From contig JAFYCC010000077.1 in NCBI GenBank assembly GCA_017539885.1, positions 1 through 11,183 on the forward strand: DNA of 11,183 bases, read 5' to 3'. The notes beneath the pieces were generated by a model. The model saw only the letters and a program-made list of their open reading frames with translations, ran no database searches and was not told where the DNA came from. The position numbers and the translations under genes were made by a program. The first letter of the stretch is position 1. Every line of letters begins with the position of its first letter. The stretch is from Oscillospiraceae bacterium (lineage in GTDB: Bacteria > Bacillota_A > Clostridia > Oscillospirales > Oscillospiraceae). This document shows, in pieces, positions 6,066-11,183 of this stretch.

Positions 6066-6203
6066 TCATCGTCTGAGGTGATCCGAGAAAACGGGAAACT
6101 CGAAATTGATATCCCGATATGTCTCGTTCTCCGGAGAAAGGTTCCGCCATTCGCAATCGATGGGCTTGAAGCCGCCCCCCGGCATGACATTTTGCAGCAG
6201 CAT
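6066..6203 (-). CDS. Possible 45-aa small protein in the operon gap
   Basis: The 260-base gap between the 138-aa gene and the GHKL-like gene holds an open frame with protein-like composition. It starts MLLQNVMPGGGFKPIDCEWR and ends with NFEFPVFSDHLRR before TGA. Aromatic residues, acidic runs and codon choice are compatible with coding sequence, and its stop lies 47 bases before the next gene. Against it, there is no good ribosome binding site before the ATG (only GTGA about 8 bases upstream), and two other frames are also open here as expected in GC-rich DNA. The frame is continuous with the upstream gene past its TAA stop at 6279-6281. It could therefore be a separate small protein, a lost C-terminal extension of that gene, or chance. 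No family recognised. Confidence 0.33.
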   Translation of the reverse strand: MLLQNVMPGGGFKPIDCEWRNLSPENETYRDINFEFPVFSDHLRR

Positions 6204-6278
6204 TCGGTTTTCACGCTGTTCGCCTGCCACAGCCTGTTCTGTTATCCTCGCGCGGAAGCCTTGATCGTCTCTTTCCCG

Positions 6279-6695
6279 TTATTTGTCTTCCGGAGTCCAT
6301 GAAGGCTGCAGCTTTTCGATCTGCAGCACGCCCGGCACGCGCACGACGACCTGATACTGATCCTCGTACACGATCTCGCCGGGAGTGTTGGTATAGACCA
6401 GATAGTAGGGGTGATTGTAACGCTCCAGCAGCCAGAGCGCCGGCCTGATCATCTTCATCATCTCTTCCGAGTTTTCCGTCTTGAAAAAGCAGACGACCTT
6501 CTCCTGATTCTTGCACTGCGGCGGCCAGGGCAGGTTCTCCGCGAACCAGTCGTCGATCTCCTTGTAAAGCGCCGCGTCCTCCTCGTCCATTACGTCGTTC
6601 TGTATCAGCTGCCAGCACATGCTGAAAATGCCCTTCGCGTACATGGTGTTTTCCGCCAGTTCCTGTCCCTGGATGCGCACGTATTTGAAATGCAT
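6279..6695 (-). CDS. Unrecognised 138-aa protein in the partner-switching operon
   Basis: A soluble protein of 138 aa with no signal peptide, membrane segment or family that I recognise. It begins MHFKYVRIQGQELAENTMYA and has a predicted helical middle with an acidic stretch (DVMDEEDAALYKEIDDWF), then WPPQCKNQEKVVCFFK, a helix EEMMKMIRPALWLLERYN, and beta-like HPYYLVYTNTPGEIVYED and YQVVVRVPGV. The layout, with alternating helices and strands and two cysteines in the middle, suggests a compact alpha/beta domain. AGAGGGG lies about six bases before the ATG. It lies 30 bases after the PHP gene and upstream of the GHKL-like gene, so it is probably translated from the same message. A role as an accessory or regulatory partner is a guess from position only. 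Confidence 0.75.
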   Translation of the reverse strand: MHFKYVRIQGQELAENTMYAKGIFSMCWQLIQNDVMDEEDAALYKEIDDWFAENLPWPPQCKNQEKVVCFFKTENSEEMMKMIRPALWLLERYNHPYYLVYTNTPGEIVYEDQYQVVVRVPGVLQIEKLQPSWTPEDK

Positions 6696-6725
6696 GGTGC
6701 TCCCCTCTCCAGCTAACCGTTGTCC

Positions 6726-7589
6726 TCAGGCTTTCCCCACTGCTTCCAGGAAGCGGAGCAGTCCGTCCGGGTATTCCTCCGCGTCCGGCAGGTTCGTGTC
6801 GCCGAGCCGGACGAGCTTGTTCCTGCCGTGGTAGTCGCTTCCCGCCGTGATATAGAGCCCGTAGCGCTCCGCGAAGCCGAGCATCTCAGCCTGGAGTTTC
6901 GGCGTAAAGCCGGAATAAAAAGCCTCTACGCCCTGCAGGCCGTAGTCAATAAGCTTTTTCAGCCGCCGGTCCATGTCGTCGCCGATAATGATGTCATCGC
7001 CGCGTCCGAAGGAAGGATGAGCCAGGACGGCGATCCCGCCGGCGCCGCGGATGGCGCGGATCGCCTCCTCGGGGCGGACGTTTTCGCTCTTGGCGTGGAA
7101 ACGATTGATGTACTTTTCGATAGCGTCCTCCTTTGAGGGCGCGTAGCCGTAGCGCGCCATCAGATTCCCGATGTGCGGCTTTCCGGGATTGTCGAGCGCG
7201 TAGAGCGCGTCCGTGTCCTCCCGCGAGAACGTGAAGCCGAACTCGCTCTCAAGAAACGCCAGCCGCTTGCCGAGCTTGGACATCCGGTAGCCGTGTCCCA
7301 GCTCGATAAGATCGACCATCGGTCCGGCATTCGGATCGTAGCCATAGGCGAGGATGTGGTAATGTCCGTCCCCGTCCCTGCAGGAGAACTCCGCGCCGGT
7401 AAGAAAAGCGGGATCTCCGTCGACAAGCCGCTCAAGCACGGTAACGCAGCCTTTCACTCCGTCGTGATCCGTGATGGAAAACAGTTCGATGCCCGCGGCC
7501 TTTACCTTTTCAATGATCTCCTCCGGAGTGTCCGTACCGTCGGAAACCGCTGTGTGCATGTGCAGGTCTATCCTGCGGGGAACGCTCAT
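6726..7589 (-). CDS. PHP-domain phosphoesterase (TrpH/RNase AM-like)
   Basis: A 287-aa cytoplasmic protein of the PHP superfamily of metal-dependent phosphoesterases, the size of the YciV/TrpH group that includes RNase AM and 3',5'-nucleoside bisphosphate phosphatases. Metal-site motifs are intact: DLHMHTAVSDGT (D8, H10, H12, D17), ITDHDG (D41, H42, D43), GAEFSC with E67, H78, AHPSFG with H191, and GSDYHG with D252 and H254. A helical insertion at about 95-180 matches the family layout. The ATG overlaps the stop of the fusion gene by four bases. GGAGG is only one base before the ATG, but AAAGG about ten bases upstream could serve, and coupling may help. The natural substrate (nucleotides, short RNA or another phosphoester) cannot be set from sequence; its place in a signalling operon is unexplained. 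Confidence 0.9.
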   Translation of the reverse strand: MSVPRRIDLHMHTAVSDGTDTPEEIIEKVKAAGIELFSITDHDGVKGCVTVLERLVDGDPAFLTGAEFSCRDGDGHYHILAYGYDPNAGPMVDLIELGHGYRMSKLGKRLAFLESEFGFTFSREDTDALYALDNPGKPHIGNLMARYGYAPSKEDAIEKYINRFHAKSENVRPEEAIRAIRGAGGIAVLAHPSFGRGDDIIIGDDMDRRLKKLIDYGLQGVEAFYSGFTPKLQAEMLGFAERYGLYITAGSDYHGRNKLVRLGDTNLPDAEEYPDGLLRFLEAVGKA

Positions 7590-9181
7590 GCCTCCAGACC
7601 TTTCTCCATCGTCAGGATGTTCTTACCGTCCACGTACTCATAGCGTACGTCATCCATGATATTCTTCGTCATAAAGATGCCGAGGCCGCCGATCCCCCGT
7701 TCCTCCGCCGGGATCGACACGTCCGGATCCTCCCTCTTGAGCGGATCGAAGGGCTTGCCGTTGTCCATGAAGGTGATGGTCACGCTGACCGGATCCTCGA
7801 AGACTTCAACCCGAACCGTCGCCTTGCCGACCGTAGGCGCATAGGCGTAGGAGGCGATGTTCACGAAGATCTCCTCCGCGGCGATGCAGATCTGCGTCCG
7901 CGTCCTCGGCGGGCAGTCGACGCTCTCCAGCTGCCGCTCGATAAAGGACAGCACCTCGGGAAGGTTTTCGGTCTTTGCCTCCAGTTCCAGCTCGCTGCGG
8001 TCAAAGAGCAGCGTGTCTGTTCTGTCGATCAGTTCGATCAGCTCACGCGTCCAAAGCTCGATCTCCGCCTTGCCGCGCTCCGTCTCCTGCCTGTTGCGGC
8101 GGATCGAGCGCCGGATGAGCCGCGCATAGCCGACGATGCGCGCCTTGTCCTCGACCTCCTGCAGTTTCCGCGGGTTCTCCGTGCCGAGATACCGCGCCAG
8201 CATCTTACGCCAGAAGAGTCTCGATGTATCATAGTCGATTCCAAGAAAGTCCTTGACTTCATCATGCACATACTCGGAAAAGCCGATGAAGGGGTTGTAG
8301 ATACCCGCCAGTTCGAAAATCGGGTGACCGACGGCAAGGGTGTCCATGTCGATGATCAGCACTTCGTCGTCCTGCAGCTCAAGGTTCTTCGTATGGTAAT
8401 CACCGTGGATCATGTGATCGTCGTGCGGTACCGCCTTGATCAGCGAAACGAGCTTCTCTCCCTCTGCCTCGGGCAGGTAGTCGCGCATGAATTCCGCCCA
8501 TTTGATCGCCGTCAGACGCATATCCGGAAGCTTTCCCGGAGGGACGAGCGTGCCATGGATCTTCTTGAGCATATCGGTGAATTCATTCACGCACCAGTCG
8601 AGTTTGTCCGGTTCCGTCTCAAGGATCTTGGAGAAGGACTGGGCATTGAGCAGTTCGAACACCGATCCGTAGCTGTTCCCGACACGCACGACGTCATAGG
8701 AGATGGCCGTCGGGATGCCCAGGACGAGCGCGATGCGCGCGACCTCGCGCTCATGCTGGATCTCGGCAAGCGCATCGGCATTGTTGTAGACCTTGACCAC
8801 GTTGTCCTGATCGATCCGGTAAATCGTACCGTTCGCGCCGCGTCCAATCTCTTCGCAGCCTTCCACGGAAACGACACGATAGGCTTTCTCCACGTCCATC
8901 ATCTGGGTGAAGCCGGTCATGTCGAGGATCTCATAGACCTCGCTGCTGACGTTGGTGATGCGCAGCTGCGGGTTCATCTTCTTCAGATGAAGCAGCACGC
9001 GCAGTCCGGCGGATGAGATATACTCCAGTCCGAGCGCGTCGATGACCACGGGCAGATCGCCGTGTCCCGCGGCCAGAGCTGAGATCTCCGCTTCTGCTTC
9101 ATGGGCATTGTTGGAGTCAATCCTGCCCGTAAGCGTGATCTCGATACCCTGATTGGTGATTTTCCCGCTGACTTCCTTCAT
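7586..9181 (-). CDS. STAS / APH-like kinase / GHKL ATPase fusion protein
   Basis: A 531-aa soluble protein with three domains. Residues 1-100 are a STAS domain with EYISSAGLRVLL; S57 aligns with the phosphoacceptor of SpoIIAA/RsbV. Residues about 105-370 are a kinase-like domain of the aminoglycoside-phosphotransferase/choline-kinase type (like the TIGR02172 group): glycine loop GRGANGT (113-119), K130 in VVKVY, catalytic HGDYHTKN (D261, N266), and IIDMDT with D278. Residues about 400-531 are a GHKL ATPase of the RsbW type: N-box AAEEIFVNIASYAY (E437, N441), MDNGKPFDP (D473, G475) and GIGGLGIFM (496-504). All three catalytic sites look intact. AGGAGG nine bases before the ATG supports the start. 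It overlaps the phosphatase stop and the PHP start (ATGA both times). It probably combines antagonist and kinase functions of a partner switch in one chain; the small substrate or protein target of the middle kinase is unknown. Confidence 0.92.
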   Translation of the reverse strand: MKEVSGKITNQGIEITLTGRIDSNNAHEAEAEISALAAGHGDLPVVIDALGLEYISSAGLRVLLHLKKMNPQLRITNVSSEVYEILDMTGFTQMMDVEKAYRVVSVEGCEEIGRGANGTIYRIDQDNVVKVYNNADALAEIQHEREVARIALVLGIPTAISYDVVRVGNSYGSVFELLNAQSFSKILETEPDKLDWCVNEFTDMLKKIHGTLVPPGKLPDMRLTAIKWAEFMRDYLPEAEGEKLVSLIKAVPHDDHMIHGDYHTKNLELQDDEVLIIDMDTLAVGHPIFELAGIYNPFIGFSEYVHDEVKDFLGIDYDTSRLFWRKMLARYLGTENPRKLQEVEDKARIVGYARLIRRSIRRNRQETERGKAEIELWTRELIELIDRTDTLLFDRSELELEAKTENLPEVLSFIERQLESVDCPPRTRTQICIAAEEIFVNIASYAYAPTVGKATVRVEVFEDPVSVTITFMDNGKPFDPLKREDPDVSIPAEERGIGGLGIFMTKNIMDDVRYEYVDGKNILTMEKGLEA

Positions 9182-11183
9182 TGGTTTGCTCCTCCTATAT
9201 ATGCAAAACCTAACATCGTAAGATCATCGAACTGCTCTGCTTCCTTAACGAAACCGTCTACAGCCCTTCTCACGTTTCCGAGCATTTCCTCCGGACTTGC
9301 CCCGGGGTTCTCGTTGAGCGCCGCTAGCATCCGGTCGGTTCCGAACATCTCCTTTTCCGCGCTCGTCGCCTCCGGCACGCCGTCCGTATACAGGAACAGT
9401 CTCGCTCCCGGCTCAAGTGTCAGCTCGTATTCCCGATATTTCACGCCGCTCATACCGCCGATAACGAAGCCGTGCTTGTCCTTGAAGATCTCGAACTGCC
9501 CCCCCGGCTGCCGGATCGCCGGATACTCGTGGCCGGCATTTGCCGCGATCAGCCGCCCGGTTGAGATCTCCAGTATGCCCAGCCAGACCGTGACGAACAT
9601 CTCCTCGCGGTTGTTCTGGCAGATTGCGGCATTCGTATCCGTGAGGATCTGCGCAGGGGATTTCCCCTGCTTTGCGTTGCTTGCGAGGATGATGCGGCTG
9701 GCCATCATGAACAGCGCCGCCGGTATGCCCTTGCCGGATACATCTGCCATAATCATGCACAGATGGTCGTCATCCAGCAGGAAGAAGTCGTAAAAATCTC
9801 CGCCGACCTCGCGGGCGGGATCCATGGATGCGTAGACGTCGATCTCCTCCCGGTCCGGAAATGCGGGGTAGATGTTCGGAAGCATATCCGCCTGGATACG
9901 GGTCGCCAGCGCGAGTTCCGTGCCGATCCGCTCCTTTTCCGCGGTGATCTCGGTTATCTGCTGGATGTAATCCCGAGTCTTTTTGGAGATCGATGCAAAG
10001 GACTCGGCCAGCACCTCAATCTCGTCGTTCGTTTTGTAGATCTTCTCCATCTCGAACACGCTGTCACTGCCGCTCAGAGCGTTGATGCGCCGGGTCATGT
10101 GCTCAACGGGTCCGACGATGCGCCTCGCGACACCGAGCGCGCCGACAACGGCAAGCAGGATCAGGACTACCGTCACGATGATGAAGGTCCGCATCGACCG
10201 CTTCGCGCTGCTCTGGAAAACGCCAAGTGCCTCGTTATTGATTTCCTCGTAGTTGCTCAGCATCGCGTTGGTGGGCTGACGCGTGAGTTCTTTATCCACC
10301 GCAGAGATGACCGCCCATCCGACGGTTCCCATCGGCGCGCCGGTCATGTAATACTCCTTATCGTCGACCGTTATGCTCTTCAGCCCCGTACTGTGATCGA
10401 GGGCCTCCGTCACGAAAAGCGCCAGTTCCCCGTTCTCACTCTCTCGCAGGTCTGCGGCTTGCGCAGACTGCACGGGCGCGAGCGTGCCTTCCTGATTCGG
10501 TGAGAACAGCACCTGTCCCTCCCCGCTGACGACGCAGAGAAAGCCCCCCTCCGAAGAGACGCTCTCCACATAGTCGCGGATCGAGTCGAGAAAGATGTCC
10601 GCGCCGACGACAGCCACGAGTTTCCCGTCGCGGTAGACCGGGGCGGCACAGACGAGTCCCGCGATATCGGTGAAAGCGTCGAGCTCGACACCTGTGAAAA
10701 TGAGTTCCCCGGCTGCGACCGCCTGCCGGTACCATGGCCTGGAGCGCACTTCAAAATCGTATACGTTTCCGTTTTCATCAAAATACTCTCCGGCGCGGTC
10801 GTCCACATAGAGGATATTGCCGTCCGGCGTCGCTACGAAGCAGGAGCTGAGTTTATCGGAACAATTGAACATGGCGAGCATGACCTCGCTCATGTTCGCC
10901 GCAATACCCAGCGCCCTGGAAGCATAGGGATCGACGCCGCTCTCGTGCTGCATCTGCACCGAGGCGATGCCGTCATTGGCGCGGTCCGGCGCATAGAACG
11001 GCCGCGGCTCAATCCTTTCCTCATGCGCGAAGAGTTCCGAGGCGATCGCGTGCAGTGTCAGAACGTCCGTCTTCACATCGCCGAACAGATCTCCTGCAAT
11101 GTAAGCCTGCAGCGCTGTCGTCCGCGCCATGGACGTCTGGAGGACCGCCTCCATCGTTGCCTCCGAGACTTCGGTGATGGAAG
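9178..11183 (-). CDS. Membrane SpoIIE-type PP2C phosphatase with dCache-like sensor (5' end outside window)
   Basis: The frame stays open to the window edge, so the first residues, probably including the first membrane helix, are missing; numbering is from the Met at 11154. Residues about 1-300 form a dCache-like extracellular sensor, including RSRPWYRQAV, APVYRDGKLVAVVGADI and MTGAPMGTVGWAVISAV. A membrane helix lies at about 323-343, then HAMP at about 344-396 and a linker helix. The C-terminus (about 415-652) is a SpoIIE/PP2C phosphatase with GGDFYDFF (D453), ADVSGKGIPAALFM (D471), ANAGHEYP, LYTDGVPEA (D591) and FDDLTML, all metal ligands present. Such enzymes dephosphorylate STAS proteins. 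Its stop overlaps the start of the STAS-kinase-GHKL gene by four bases, so that STAS domain is the prime candidate substrate, with the separate STAS protein second. The first-helix loss is due to the window edge, not truncation. Confidence 0.93.
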   Translation of the reverse strand, partial: SITEVSEATMEAVLQTSMARTTALQAYIAGDLFGDVKTDVLTLHAIASELFAHEERIEPRPFYAPDRANDGIASVQMQHESGVDPYASRALGIAANMSEVMLAMFNCSDKLSSCFVATPDGNILYVDDRAGEYFDENGNVYDFEVRSRPWYRQAVAAGELIFTGVELDAFTDIAGLVCAAPVYRDGKLVAVVGADIFLDSIRDYVESVSSEGGFLCVVSGEGQVLFSPNQEGTLAPVQSAQAADLRESENGELALFVTEALDHSTGLKSITVDDKEYYMTGAPMGTVGWAVISAVDKELTRQPTNAMLSNYEEINNEALGVFQSSAKRSMRTFIIVTVVLILLAVVGALGVARRIVGPVEHMTRRINALSGSDSVFEMEKIYKTNDEIEVLAESFASISKKTRDYIQQITEITAEKERIGTELALATRIQADMLPNIYPAFPDREEIDVYASMDPAREVGGDFYDFFLLDDDHLCMIMADVSGKGIPAALFMMASRIILASNAKQGKSPAQILTDTNAAICQNNREEMFVTVWLGILEISTGRLIAANAGHEYPAIRQPGGQFEIFKDKHGFVIGGMSGVKYREYELTLEPGARLFLYTDGVPEATSAEKEMFGTDRMLAALNENPGASPEEMLGNVRRAVDGFVKEAEQFDDLTMLGFAYIGGANQ

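Noticed and set aside
6019..6156. In-frame upstream start (ATG at 6156) for the GHKL-like gene
   Set aside because: It lacks a ribosome binding site, and the added 46 residues look non-structural. AGGAGG directly before the ATG at 6018 is much better.
8264..9016. Long + strand open frame of 250 codons inside the fusion gene
   Set aside because: It lies antisense to the kinase and STAS domains, which have clear motifs. Its translation is low-complexity H/D/R/V-rich without a recognisable family.
9763..10503. + strand open frame of 246 codons inside the phosphatase gene
   Set aside because: It is antisense to the clear HAMP and PP2C regions. No motif or ribosome binding site supports it.
1..11183. 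CRISPR arrays, tRNA or rRNA genes, insertion sequences, direct repeats of attachment-site type
   Set aside because: None was seen on either strand; nearly all of the window is accounted for by the listed genes.

Overview
The window is GC-rich and almost fully coding. It looks like chromosomal DNA of a Clostridia-type Bacillota, possibly a GC-rich Oscillospirales-like gut lineage. The grounds are an NrdR regulator, a TOPRIM/DUF4093 protein of the RNase M5 type found in Clostridia, an S-layer-homology (SLH) surface protein, and a SpoIIE/STAS/GHKL partner-switching cluster. The taxonomic placement is inference; the gene families are read from the protein sequences. No tRNA, rRNA, CRISPR array, transposase or attachment site was seen.

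Left part (1-3293, + strand): a housekeeping run. It holds the 3' end of alaS (alanyl-tRNA synthetase), a HIT-family hydrolase of the HinT type, holA (DNA polymerase III delta, the clamp-loader subunit) and a TOPRIM/DUF4093 protein whose start overlaps the holA stop by 4 bases. A 16-bp palindromic hairpin with a short T-run ends this run. A well-formed promoter (upstream A-tract, -35, 17-bp spacer, extended -10) then drives nrdR alone, which ends in a strong intrinsic terminator.

Right part (3431-11183, - strand, read right to left): one signalling operon converging on nrdR. In transcription order it encodes a membrane SpoIIE-type PP2C phosphatase with an extracellular dCache-like sensor (its 5' end is outside the window); a three-part STAS / aminoglycoside-phosphotransferase-like kinase / GHKL ATPase fusion; a PHP-domain phosphoesterase; an unrecognised 138-aa protein; a possible 45-aa protein in the following gap; a degenerate GHKL-like protein; and a stand-alone STAS anti-sigma-factor antagonist. 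After a 93-bp gap comes a secreted DUF3089 alpha/beta-hydrolase-like protein carrying three SLH repeats. Two 4-base ATGA overlaps (phosphatase/fusion and fusion/PHP) and short gaps suggest co-transcription and coupled translation.

Likely logic, as inference: the phosphatase senses a small extracellular ligand, perhaps an amino acid, and dephosphorylates the STAS serine of the fusion protein and/or the stand-alone STAS protein. The GHKL modules act as the opposing kinase or partner. No sigma factor is encoded here, so the output (a distant sigma factor, the fused kinase domain, or an enzyme) is unknown. The most unusual items are the three-part fusion, the GHKL-like neighbour lacking catalytic motifs, and the apparent SLH-anchored hydrolase at the operon end.
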